Source: an uncultured Aquimarina sp.
Lineage (GTDB): Bacteria > Bacteroidota > Bacteroidia > Flavobacteriales > Flavobacteriaceae
Direction: 5' to 3'
DNA: 64,000 nt
Assembly (NCBI RefSeq): GCF_947500065.1
Contig: NZ_CANMQT010000001.1
Span: 496,001 to 560,000 of the forward strand
Below the pieces are notes generated by a model that was not told the origin of the DNA, did not search any database, and saw only the letters and a program-made list of their open reading frames with translations. Positions 26,701 to 34,562 of the stretch are shown piece by piece (positions within the stretch are counted from its first letter, which is position 1; each line of letters starts with the position of its first letter). A program made the translations under genes and the position numbers.

Positions 26701-28627
26701 ATTATCCAGATCCTATGCACAGTACTTTTGGAATAGTTTAAATACAGAAAAGAAAACCTATTGGAATGAAACGATAAAAGCATCCGGAGAAGTTTTAGAA
26801 ATTTTCTCGGATAGTACAGAATACCAAACAATACTTTCTGATCTAGCACAAGAGATTGCTACTTTCGCGGAAACGCAAAAGCTTTTTGACAAAAAATATA
26901 GTAATGCTATTAGCAATTACCTTTTTGCCGAACTGCAAACAGATGATGTATTTTGCATCAGTCAAACTGCAAATGAATTACACGATTTATTTCTTGAAGA
27001 ATTAAAGAAGAAAAAAGTAATATCCAAGTTCAAAAAATCTATAGAATCAACTAATGGAAAAAACCAGAAAGACTTAATACGCCTAACATTACAATGGGTC
27101 ACGGCTTTTCTAAAGACACATTATCCATCACAGATCGAATATGCGCAGGAAATTGTATGTGTTTTATTATATAAAAAAGAATCTGTTTCGGAAGTAATTC
27201 ATGTAAATCCTTCACAAATCATTGAAGGATTAAAAGGGAGCCACCCTACTATCCGTGAAACTAATTTTGAATTTAATTATCATCATTTTATTACACGATT
27301 ATCAGAATTTTCTAACATAGAAGTTCCTGCATACTCAGCATATCGAGAAGCAAAACATGCTGTAACCGAATCCTTAAAAGAGGATCTTAAACTCGAAGAG
27401 TTTAAACCAAGAGTTTTGTCTTCTTTTGTACGTAATAAGTTGATTGATCAGGTCTATTTACCTTTATTTGGAGATAATCTTTCTAAACAACTAGGAAGCG
27501 TTGGAGATAATAAGCGTACAGATAGAATGGGGATGCTATTGTTAATTTCTCCACCTGGATATGGTAAAACTACTTTGATGGAATATATGGCTAACCGCTT
27601 AGGGTTAGTATTTATGAAAATCAACGGCCCTGCGATTGGTCACGAAGTTACCTCTGTAGATCCAATGGCAGCCACTAATTCTGCTGCTCGGGAAGAGCTC
27701 AAAAAACTGAATCTTGCATTCGAAATGGGTAATAATGTGATGCTATATCTTGATGATATTCAGCATTGTAACCCGGAGTTTTTACAGAAATTTATTTCAC
27801 TAGCAGATGGTACTCGTAAGATTGAAGGAATCTATAATGGACATCCTAAAACATATGATCTACGGAGCAAGAAATTCTGTGTGATTATGGCAGGAAATCC
27901 ATATACGGAAAGTGGAGATAAGTTTCAGATTCCGGATATGTTAGCAAATAGAGCTGACATATACAATTTAGGAGATATAATTGGAGATACAGCAGATTTA
28001 TTCAAACTCAGTTTAATAGAAAATGCTTTGACCTCTAACCCAGTATTACACCAGTTAAGCAGTAAATATTTTGAAGATATTTATGGATTAATTGAAATGG
28101 TAGAATCTGGTACTCAGGAAGGAATAGAACTAAAAGGAAATCACACCAAGCAAGAAATACAAGATTACCTAGCTGTGCTAGAAAAAGTAGTGACCATTCG
28201 TAATACGGTGATGCAAGTAAATGCTACATATATACAATCTGCAGCGATGGAAGATTCGTATCGTACAGAGCCTTCATTTAAGCTACAAGGATCTTATCGT
28301 GATATGAGTAAACTGGTAGGTAAAGTAGTTCCGATTATGAATGAAAAAGAATTGCAAACCCTACTCCTATCCCATTATGAAAATGAATCACAAACGTTAA
28401 CCAGTGCCGCAGAAGCAAACCTTCTTAAATACAAGGAATTAACAAATACCATTGTGGACGAAGAAGTAACACGTTGGGAAACTATCAAAGAAACTTTTGT
28501 GAAAAATAATAAACTAAAAGGTTTTGGTGATAAAAATGAAATGGCACAAGTATTGGCTCAGATGATGCAGTTTAGTGAACATTTATCAGGAATTCAGGAT
28601 GTATTAAAGAAGGGATTGGAGAAATAA
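23762..28627 (+). CDS. Giant coiled-coil AAA+ ATPase (DUF3686 / 'DNA repair ATPase' type)
   Basis: A 1621-residue protein. Residues 1-470 form a beta-rich N-terminal region (DUF3686-like, with propeller-like strands), about 480-860 a long coiled coil, about 870-1200 a helical region, and about 1235-1440 an AAA+ module: Walker A PPGYGKT (G1266-T1270), Walker B MLYLDDIQ (D1331, D1332), sensor-1-like AGNPYTES and an arginine-rich NRADIYNL. The Walker B carries Asp-Asp where Asp-Glu is usual. Related proteins are annotated as DNA repair ATPases, but the steady company of PspA, flotillin and YqiJ argues for membrane or polymer remodelling. The AAA+ fold looks MoxR/dynein-like. It is the largest gene of the island. 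Confidence 0.82.
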   Translation: MEETNTNNIQLDGGTYEIIQKRLQKQKGELQNRLTQLNDARKEVFGSVETKLIANNRINTENNCIARDIVTIGDFCLFGYNVHFGLRTEIKLDDVFSIYTYADDHFINKKLDLINDSVFIDDFTNLYKYYRNTIFSKFAIVGNYLHMVFQLSESVSDIKTFKWLINEGTLTYVDNRSEHEFKFPKQYEFEWIEVTRDMHRYGTHPHISILDKVFVETVGGDLTIKIEDNTDDGKGIYNETVEQVDQTLDDGQYRYANLGNLIALEIKPFQEAPRYFVYNHKVQEVKKIECIKDACVLLPDDQGIIYPNGYYLQSGEVKLFTNEVSDVKFQEKIGSPNGEDFLYVFYESEKGLYTLMSYNVIEQEVKTPIICNGFTILEGGELCYFKTEDEQTKHHVIQIWQTPFLKGNEIPSEHTDTLLYKIGNKDIVKAMAECHALITLLNKEDNYDGLYDDLAKSSSDIIDSYYWIREEDTCRLDVPLGEVSNAANAAIDEFEKVVQLRRTAANVTKETKETAKDIFNKIKSSSFRSIDDFVQVLSQLRTLRGEVIGLNDIRYIDKQFITDLETEIAEQTDKISQRCVQFLLDDKALLPYHARVEEKQQELEAIKKVIEAKKLEEEVNQIAKDLEMLIDIVSNLQIEDTSHSTKIIDNISLIFATINQLKAGIKNKIKSLGSKEANAEFAAQLKLVDQSIINYLDIANTPEKTDELLNKVSVQLEDLEGRFADFEEFITLIIEKREEVYNAFEARKNSLIEARNKKAVALENAASRILKGVTKKALSFDSVADINGYFASDLMTNKLRDIIVSLMELDDAGKAETIETALKVAKEDATRKLKDKQDLYEDGENIIKLGKHKFGVNKQSLDLTIVYKDNTLQYHLTGTDFYQEIENEILLKSKKYWDQELISENQEIYRAAYLAYKIFNTKKDELINLGEKELLELVKSESSKNYAEGYVKGVHDVDAATILKVLVSKDHDLRLLRHNSLSRSYAQYFWNSLNTEKKTYWNETIKASGEVLEIFSDSTEYQTILSDLAQEIATFAETQKLFDKKYSNAISNYLFAELQTDDVFCISQTANELHDLFLEELKKKKVISKFKKSIESTNGKNQKDLIRLTLQWVTAFLKTHYPSQIEYAQEIVCVLLYKKESVSEVIHVNPSQIIEGLKGSHPTIRETNFEFNYHHFITRLSEFSNIEVPAYSAYREAKHAVTESLKEDLKLEEFKPRVLSSFVRNKLIDQVYLPLFGDNLSKQLGSVGDNKRTDRMGMLLLISPPGYGKTTLMEYMANRLGLVFMKINGPAIGHEVTSVDPMAATNSAAREELKKLNLAFEMGNNVMLYLDDIQHCNPEFLQKFISLADGTRKIEGIYNGHPKTYDLRSKKFCVIMAGNPYTESGDKFQIPDMLANRADIYNLGDIIGDTADLFKLSLIENALTSNPVLHQLSSKYFEDIYGLIEMVESGTQEGIELKGNHTKQEIQDYLAVLEKVVTIRNTVMQVNATYIQSAAMEDSYRTEPSFKLQGSYRDMSKLVGKVVPIMNEKELQTLLLSHYENESQTLTSAAEANLLKYKELTNTIVDEEVTRWETIKETFVKNNKLKGFGDKNEMAQVLAQMMQFSEHLSGIQDVLKKGLEK

Positions 28628-28631
28628 TACT

Positions 28632-29210
28632 ATGATAAAAGTAAAAATATTCATCAGCCTAATAATTTTGTCTTTATGTGTTTTTTCTTTTAGCAGTTGT
28701 TCAAGAAAAAATAACACCACACAATTAGTTCAAAATTATTACAATCAATTAAATCAAAGTAATTATTTAGAATTATCAAAACTTATTGGGGATAGTATAA
28801 CCATCAGTGAAGGAGATTACAACATGAATTATTCTAACGATGATTATTACAAACACTTTCAGTGGGATTCGGTTTTCTCTCCAAAATACGAAATATTAGA
28901 ACTTAAAGAAATTGATAACAAAGTAGCAATTAAAGTTTCTAAAATATGCACTAGAATTAAATTTCTAAATGAAAGACCTATAATTTCCAAGGAAGTAATT
29001 GAAATAAAGAATCAAAAAGTTTCTAAAATAAAAAATATAGAAATGGACTCTGATTTTAAGCTTTGGAATAGTACGAAAAATGAGATGGTAACTTGGATCA
29101 AAAAAAATCATCCTGAGTTAGATGGTTTTATATACGATCAGACAAAAACCGGTGCTCAAAACTACTTAAAAGCGATGGCTTTATATAAGGAATTTAAGGA
29201 TATGAATTGA
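28632..29210 (+). CDS. Lipoprotein of unknown function, end of island operon
   Basis: A 192-residue predicted lipoprotein: hydrophobic leader ending in FSFSSC (lipobox), then a soluble periplasmic or outer-membrane-facing domain of mixed alpha/beta type. It starts four bases after the giant ATPase stop codon, so it is co-translated with it and likely belongs to the same system, giving the system a component beyond the inner membrane. No family is recognised; the fold resembles small NTF2-like lipoproteins only loosely. Confidence 0.7.
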   Translation: MIKVKIFISLIILSLCVFSFSSCSRKNNTTQLVQNYYNQLNQSNYLELSKLIGDSITISEGDYNMNYSNDDYYKHFQWDSVFSPKYEILELKEIDNKVAIKVSKICTRIKFLNERPIISKEVIEIKNQKVSKIKNIEMDSDFKLWNSTKNEMVTWIKKNHPELDGFIYDQTKTGAQNYLKAMALYKEFKDMN

Positions 29211-29303
29211 AAGTATCTTTATCTAGTATAATGAATAATTTTATATTTAATATCATTCCAGATTTATTCTAGAATCAATTTTCATGAATATCCCTTCATT
29301 TTA

Positions 29304-29328
29304 GATCCCAGCCTGCGCTGGGATGACA
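29304..29328 (+). repeat. REP-like hairpin, variant A
   Basis: A 25-base unit with an 8-bp stem ATCCCAGC/GCTGGGAT and CTGC loop followed by GACA. It has the same design as the two units flanking the GIY-YIG gene (29359 and 29690) but with five substitutions; four of them are two compensated pairs within the stem (C-G to T-A and A-T to G-C). Confidence 0.8.
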
Positions 29329-29358
29329 AACCATATAGACAAAAGCCAACGAAAAAGC

Positions 29359-29384
29359 TGTCATTCCGGCGTAGGCCGGAATCC
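29359..29384 (-). repeat. REP-like hairpin, left arm of the GIY-YIG unit
   Basis: A 26-base sequence whose exact reverse complement occurs at 29690-29715. The unit contains its own 8-bp stem ATTCCGGC/GCCGGAAT with a GTAG loop. It ends 13 bases before the GIY-YIG start codon. Confidence 0.9.
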
Positions 29385-29397
29385 AAAATCAATATAA

Positions 29398-29685
29398 ATG
29401 CTAAAACCGGAACATCAATATTCAGTATATACTCTTTCTAACAAGAAAAATGGAACTCTTTATATTGGAATGACAAATAACCTAAAAAGAAGGATTTTCG
29501 AGCATAAAAATAAATTGATAGAAGGGTTTTCGAAAAAATATAATTTAAATATTTTGGTTTATTTTGAAGTGTATCAGTATGTAAATGATGCTATTCTAAG
29601 AGAAAAAAGACTAAAAAACTGGAATCGGCAATGGAAAATAAACTTGATAGAAGAAGACAATCTCGATTGGAACGATTATCATTAA
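29398..29685 (+). CDS. Small GIY-YIG nuclease framed by REP-like inverted repeats
   Basis: A 95-residue protein with a GIY-YIG single-domain nuclease fold: the paired strands VYTLSNKKNGTLYIGMTN (residues about 9-27), the catalytic arginine in NLKRRIFEHK, the EKRLKNWNRQWK helix and a C-terminal acidic tail (UvrC-like/YhbQ class). Such proteins cut or hydrolyse DNA phosphodiester bonds. The gene fills a 357-bp unit bounded by perfect 26-bp inverted repeats (29359-29384 and 29690-29715), with 13 and 4 bases between repeats and gene. By analogy to REP-associated transposases it might help the repeats spread; this is inference. Confidence 0.9.
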   Translation: MLKPEHQYSVYTLSNKKNGTLYIGMTNNLKRRIFEHKNKLIEGFSKKYNLNILVYFEVYQYVNDAILREKRLKNWNRQWKINLIEEDNLDWNDYH

Positions 29686-29689
29686 TCGT

Positions 29690-29715
29690 GGATTCCGGCC
29701 TACGCCGGAATGACA
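29690..29715 (+). repeat. REP-like hairpin, right arm of the GIY-YIG unit
   Basis: Exact reverse complement of 29359-29384, starting four bases after the GIY-YIG stop codon. It carries the stem ATTCCGGC/GCCGGAAT with a CTAC loop and ends in TGACA. Confidence 0.9.
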
Positions 29716-29881
29716 AATCCTATGCTGCATATTTGATGATTCACTTTGCAACATATTCAAGGATTAGAAACTATTCGCTTTTACGCTCAAATTGAAGTTG
29801 ATTTTCAATTTAAAAACAACACCAGTGGAATTATAAAACAAGATTTTCCATTATATAAATTAACATAAATAAATTACGAAT

Positions 29882-29922
29882 AAAAGGGGTTGAAATAAGA
29901 CTAAATTATTTCAACCCCTTTT
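29882..29922 (-). terminator. Rho-independent terminator of the secreted T9SS protein gene
   Basis: A 17-bp perfect stem (29882-29898 with 29906-29922) and seven-base loop with A/T-rich flanks lies about 40 bases past the stop codon of the minus-strand gene. Confidence 0.85.
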
Positions 29923-29963
29923 GAATAATAATATTATCACTTAGAAAACAAGCACTAAGAAAC

Positions 29964-32900
29964 TTATTTCTTTATAAATTTTAATGTGTTGCGAATTCCT
30001 TTATCACGAATTACCATAAAATACACTCCAGAAGGAATTCCAGATATGTCAATAGCATTATTTTCTGATTCTGAAATAGCTATTGAAGACATTACTTTTC
30101 TTCCTGTCACATCATAAACTGAAGCTACCCCTTTTGTTAATCCTTTTACATTGATAAGGTTCTGAGCAGGGTTAGGGTATAAACTGAATTCTTTAAGATC
30201 AAAATCATCCACAGAAAGTGCACAATCTACAAGGACTTCATCTGGTCCTGCTCCACTTGGTTTTATATATGACTGAGACAGCACAAACTTATCTATTTCT
30301 ACACCATCTTCTCTCATAGAAAAAGAAATAGTATGTACTCCAGCAGAAGGAACATCAATATATATTTTTTCTGCTTCTCCACAGTGATTTGCGTCAGTTC
30401 TTTGTTTACTCTCCCAGGTCCATTGATTTTTACCTGCACACCACTGCATTCTTTGTCCTGATGAAGGCCAAGTACCATCAATTCCCACATGAATACCATT
30501 ATCTTCTGATCCTGTAGAGTACAGTCGTACCCATACAAAATACCTTCCCGGAGTGGTGAATTTCACTTTATAATCCAAAATACCAACAACACCAGGTGTA
30601 TTTGAAAAACTTTCTCCATTTACTAACGGATCATCGTGTGTAACTCTAGTATCAGGTAAAATCTCTAGGTATCCATCGCCGCTTGCAGACATGTGATGAC
30701 TTGGGTCAGGATCTGGTGTTGGTGTAGAAACAGTTCCATCCTGGAAATACCATTTTCTCTTATCAGTTTTTGATTGACCTTTAAAATGTTCTGCTTCTAC
30801 TGCTACAATTCCATTTTCTTCTAGAGCAACACAAGTATTACTTCCATCTCCATCACCTCCACCATCATCACAATCTAACTCTAAAACAAGTTTTGGAGCA
30901 TTTGAACCTTCTTTTGATGAAAAAGAAACATCATTACCACCGGTTTGTCTAATCACTAAAGAAACAGTCTCTCCCGCATTAATTCCGGATAAATTCCATT
31001 CATATGATTGACCTTCGCTATATGTGGTATTTAAAGATCCTATCAAGTCACCTTCTCCTGGTTTATTACTATCAGAAAGATTACTTTCTGTCCAATTGTT
31101 TGAAGTTCCTTTATACACCTCAATAAGTCCATTACCACCATCGGTACTAACTGACATTTGTAGTTTAACTCCAGTGATAGCTTCTGATGGAGACGGCACA
31201 ACAAATTTTAAGTAGGACACTCTGTTTCCACTTTCAACTCTTAATTCTGAAGAATTAAACAAGGTAGCTCCTTGCAAATATGCATCCTGAGAAACCGTTA
31301 CATTCTGTGTGTTAGTGCAATCTGTACCATCAGACTCTCCTTTAATTAATGCTACCCAATCATTTGTATCTGGTGCCGATATAGTGTTCGACACTGCAAT
31401 TGCATCACTTAAACTTCCCCCAGATCTTGGATTATACCATTGTATTTGCCATGTTCCCGAAGGTAAACTAATGTTTGTGGACCCTCCATCTGGAAGGTAT
31501 ATCGCATATACTTCTCCAGATTTAGACAATACATAATCATTAGCAGATGTTATATCATCAGAGGATACCATGTCTACCAAATATTCTTGTAAATAAGAAT
31601 CAAAGAAATTTAGTGCATGACTTGCATGAGAATATTTAACATCTCTAGATCTGTGGTTTTGTGCGGTTAAATCTGTTTCTCCTGTTTGATAGCCATAATA
31701 GTATTCTACTCCCATACCTCCTGCCATAAGAGTACCCCATAATACTCTATCACGAACTAGTTTATCTTCTTTTCCGTCTTGATCAACACCTATATTTGCG
31801 CTTCCTTGCTCATCATTAGCAACAACCCATTTTTTTCCTGCATTTCTTGATTTCTCAAGCCATCTTCTTACATCATTATGAACTTTATTTTTATCCGTCT
31901 GGATAGATGCTCCTGTAAGTTCAGAATTAGTGCCTAATAAAGGATCATATCGTTGATCTTGTTGACCAGGATAAGTATGTAATACAATATGATTGTCATA
32001 TGGATCCACATCTTTAATATAGGAAGCAATCGATTTTGTCACATTATCTGGTAGGGTGGTTTCTTCTGTAATATTCCAATTTAATGCAAGATGATGTCCA
32101 AAACGAGCAATTAACTCACGGTAATAAAGCTTACGCTGTCTCCCATTGGTATTATTATCCATGATATTATCATTTTCTGTTTCCAATGTTTTAAAATGTA
32201 GAAATACACCTTTTTTGTCAGCGTACTCAAAGATCTTCTCCCATTGTGCCATTTTGGATATATCAAAACGATCTTTATGTACTCCTTGATTCCATTGTTG
32301 ACTATCATTATATCCGTTATAAACATTTTCTGAAACCTTTATCAAGTGAGGAAAAACATTCTCATCATCTCCGTGAAGACTTAATGTCAAGAAAGAAAAA
32401 GCATTTAACCCTTTTGAAGAAAGATAATTAACTACTCCTAAAAGCTCAGTTCCTTGACCATTCTTCCAGATATATCCACTCGCATCGCCAGCATTATAAT
32501 CCTGTTGATGTGGATTCCAATTTTTTCTTCTACCTCCACGATTAGGTGTATTATCAAAATCGTCATATGCCAACGTATTTTCTGGAGCATCTGCTCCAGC
32601 TTTCACGAACCAAGGACCGTTTGGGTTCTTAGGATCTGTGCCTGAATGTCTTAAATAATGTTCACCTACGTATTGTAATTTTCCTTTGTTTTTCGATCTA
32701 AAATCACGCCCCGATTTATCAGATTCTCCTATGGTAAAAGATCCAGTATTTCCATCCATAAATCCAGCACTAGATCCTCCTCCATCAATTGCTACATCCG
32801 TTCCTGTTGTGAATTCTGCCGACCAATTCCAGACTCCTATTGTTCCTGGACTAAAATTTACTTTCCACATATTACCAGAATCACAACTGGAATCCGCAGC

Positions 32901-33140
32901 ATCATTACAGCCTGCATAAAATCCAGGGACTATATAAGAAAGATTTCCATTGGTAAAAGTAACTTCTAATCTATAATCCGAAAAAGGATTTGGATTTGCC
33001 GTCTCTGAAGTGTTAGGTCCTTCAAATGAAAGGCTAACCTTGTGCCACCGTTGTAATTCTCCTTCTGGAGTCTGAGCTGTTGTCAGACAGGTTATCAACA
33101 TCAATATTGATAAAAGTTTTAATCGAGTTAAAATGGTCAT
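29964..33140 (-). CDS. Secreted multidomain carbohydrate-active protein with T9SS sorting tail
   Basis: A 1058-residue secreted protein. After a signal peptide (about 1-22) come a DUF5060-type beta domain (about 25-130), a TIM-barrel glycoside-hydrolase-like domain (about 150-570, with ALNWNITEETTLPD and KKWVVANDEQGSANIG as candidate acid-bearing strands), a domain resembling CBM96/DUF7594 (about 615-760), an Asp/Gly linker, a further carbohydrate-binding-like domain (about 790-970) and a type IX sorting domain (FSLYPNPAQNLINVKGL to the end). DUF5060 is seen with enzymes for marine polysaccharides, so an algal glycan is likely, but no EC activity can be assigned. It is a single-gene unit with a strong terminator. 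Confidence 0.85.
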   Translation of the reverse strand: MTILTRLKLLSILMLITCLTTAQTPEGELQRWHKVSLSFEGPNTSETANPNPFSDYRLEVTFTNGNLSYIVPGFYAGCNDAADSSCDSGNMWKVNFSPGTIGVWNWSAEFTTGTDVAIDGGGSSAGFMDGNTGSFTIGESDKSGRDFRSKNKGKLQYVGEHYLRHSGTDPKNPNGPWFVKAGADAPENTLAYDDFDNTPNRGGRRKNWNPHQQDYNAGDASGYIWKNGQGTELLGVVNYLSSKGLNAFSFLTLSLHGDDENVFPHLIKVSENVYNGYNDSQQWNQGVHKDRFDISKMAQWEKIFEYADKKGVFLHFKTLETENDNIMDNNTNGRQRKLYYRELIARFGHHLALNWNITEETTLPDNVTKSIASYIKDVDPYDNHIVLHTYPGQQDQRYDPLLGTNSELTGASIQTDKNKVHNDVRRWLEKSRNAGKKWVVANDEQGSANIGVDQDGKEDKLVRDRVLWGTLMAGGMGVEYYYGYQTGETDLTAQNHRSRDVKYSHASHALNFFDSYLQEYLVDMVSSDDITSANDYVLSKSGEVYAIYLPDGGSTNISLPSGTWQIQWYNPRSGGSLSDAIAVSNTISAPDTNDWVALIKGESDGTDCTNTQNVTVSQDAYLQGATLFNSSELRVESGNRVSYLKFVVPSPSEAITGVKLQMSVSTDGGNGLIEVYKGTSNNWTESNLSDSNKPGEGDLIGSLNTTYSEGQSYEWNLSGINAGETVSLVIRQTGGNDVSFSSKEGSNAPKLVLELDCDDGGGDGDGSNTCVALEENGIVAVEAEHFKGQSKTDKRKWYFQDGTVSTPTPDPDPSHHMSASGDGYLEILPDTRVTHDDPLVNGESFSNTPGVVGILDYKVKFTTPGRYFVWVRLYSTGSEDNGIHVGIDGTWPSSGQRMQWCAGKNQWTWESKQRTDANHCGEAEKIYIDVPSAGVHTISFSMREDGVEIDKFVLSQSYIKPSGAGPDEVLVDCALSVDDFDLKEFSLYPNPAQNLINVKGLTKGVASVYDVTGRKVMSSIAISESENNAIDISGIPSGVYFMVIRDKGIRNTLKFIKK

Positions 33141-33534
33141 GTGTGGTTAATTTTTATTGTTTGTTTTCTTCAAATCAATCCCTAACAACTTTAATTGGTA
33201 AATCGGTAAATTCTTAAGGAAATTAAACTCAAAAAAGTGTATTTTAATCATAACGAAAAATCCTGCACGATAGTACCAACTTCTTTATCAATATATTATA
33301 CGTGAGTTTTCAGAAAGTATTCGTAACTATTTTACTAGTATTTGACTTTGAACTCATGACGTTTTCACAACACAAGTTTCCTTAAATAATAGACGTATAT
33401 AAGAAGTAACGTAATAATCATTTCGATATCGAGTAAAGAAAATTAACGTATGTATCAGTGGAGAACCTCAAAACTAATATTTGGTAAATCATTTAAAATT
33501 TAATATTTTTACATAAGCACTTATATAAATACTT
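33141..33534. other. 394-base divergent region between secreted hydrolase and MarR gene
   Basis: AT-rich, without a reading frame worth reporting. It carries the promoters of two divergent units. The only clear structure is the palindrome over the MarR start codon at 33512-33537. Confidence 0.6.
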
Positions 33535-33537
33535 ATG
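33512..33537. promoter_or_regulatory. Palindrome over the MarR start codon, probable autoregulatory operator
   Basis: A 26-base imperfect palindrome (22 of 26 positions symmetric) with outer arms CATAAG/CTTATG and a TTATATAA centre. It overlaps the ATG of the MarR gene. MarR proteins bind such dyads as dimers and repress their own operon, so autoregulation is a reasonable inference. Confidence 0.55.
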
Positions 33538-34017
33538 AAAGATAGATTACAAGAACTTGGTGAACTAGGTTTAGGATCCAGATTAAAGCGGTTGAGTGAT
33601 TTTATGATGAAAGAAATTCAATTGGTATATGACGCCGCCAATATTGATTTTGACCCATATCTCTTCCCTATTTTCAAAGTAATTATTGATCAACAATATG
33701 CAACTACAACAGAAATCCAGGAAGCATTACAATATACCCAACCAGCTATTACACAGGGACTCAAAAAACTAACCGACAAACAACTTGTTACCTACAAAAC
33801 GGACCCTATAGATAAACGAAAAAAAATATTTAAACTTTCCAAAAAAGGAACGTCTTTACATAAACAAATGATTCCTCTTTGGGAAATTATGGATCAACAA
33901 GTCAAATGGCTTACAGAAGGAAGCACAACTAGTCTTATAAAACACATTAACCACTTAGAAAACCAATTAAAAGAAAAATCATTACATCAAAGAATACTAG
34001 ACACCTACAACGCATAA
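33535..34017 (+). CDS. MarR-family transcriptional regulator
   Basis: A 160-residue winged-helix regulator. The recognition region is IDQQYATTTEIQEALQYTQP followed by AITQGLKKLTDKQLVTYK, with the wing TDPIDKRKKIFKLSKKG at about 96-112, typical for MarR. The N- and C-terminal helices would form the dimer interface. It is followed three bases later by a GNAT acetyltransferase gene, and MarR-GNAT pairs or fusions are common. A palindrome covers its own start codon. Confidence 0.92.
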   Translation: MKDRLQELGELGLGSRLKRLSDFMMKEIQLVYDAANIDFDPYLFPIFKVIIDQQYATTTEIQEALQYTQPAITQGLKKLTDKQLVTYKTDPIDKRKKIFKLSKKGTSLHKQMIPLWEIMDQQVKWLTEGSTTSLIKHINHLENQLKEKSLHQRILDTYNA

Positions 34018-34020
34018 TTT

Positions 34021-34494
34021 ATGGAAACAACAAAGAACATTACACTCATACCTTTTGACCCTAAATACGCAAAAGATTTTGCTGACCTTAACGTTGCCTG
34101 GTTAGAAAAATACTTTGTAGTAGAACCACACGATGTTGAACTTTTAGAAAGGTGTGAAGAGACAATCATTAATAAAGGTGGCCATATTTTCTTTGCAAAA
34201 TCTGGCTCTACAATTGCTGGTACATTCGCATTGATCAAAATAAAAGAAGGAGTATATGAACTAGGGAAAATGGCAGTTTCACCAAAATTTCAAGGACAAA
34301 GAATAGGGCAACAGCTAATGTCTTTCTGTCTTGATTTTGCTAAAGATCAAAACTGGACAAAAGTAATTCTATATTCCAATACCATACTTGAAAACGCAAT
34401 TCATATCTACAAAAAATATGGTTTTGTAGAAATTGAGCTAGAAAAAGATTCTCCATACCAACGTAGTAACATCAAAATGGAATTAATACTTTGA
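34021..34494 (+). CDS. GNAT-family N-acetyltransferase
   Basis: A 157-residue acetyl-CoA-dependent acyltransferase. The GNAT core is visible: the beta4 strand VYELGKMAVSPKFQGQRIGQ with the Q/RxxGxG/A-type pyrophosphate loop (QGQRIGQQLM), and the C-terminal NAIHIYKKYGFVEIE motif. The acceptor substrate cannot be told. It forms a two-gene operon with the MarR regulator upstream. Confidence 0.92.
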   Translation: METTKNITLIPFDPKYAKDFADLNVAWLEKYFVVEPHDVELLERCEETIINKGGHIFFAKSGSTIAGTFALIKIKEGVYELGKMAVSPKFQGQRIGQQLMSFCLDFAKDQNWTKVILYSNTILENAIHIYKKYGFVEIELEKDSPYQRSNIKMELIL

Positions 34495-34504
34495 AAAAAG
34501 AAAA

Positions 34505-34538
34505 AGTCCGCAATACAAACACACATGTAAAGCGGACT
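34505..34538. terminator. Convergent terminator hairpin
   Basis: The arms AGTCCGC (34505-34511) and GCGGACT (34532-34538) enclose a 20-base loop, flanked by A- and T-rich bases, between the convergent GNAT gene and CBM21 lipoprotein gene. Confidence 0.6.
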
Positions 34539-34562
34539 CTTTCATTAAATAAACATTTTTAT

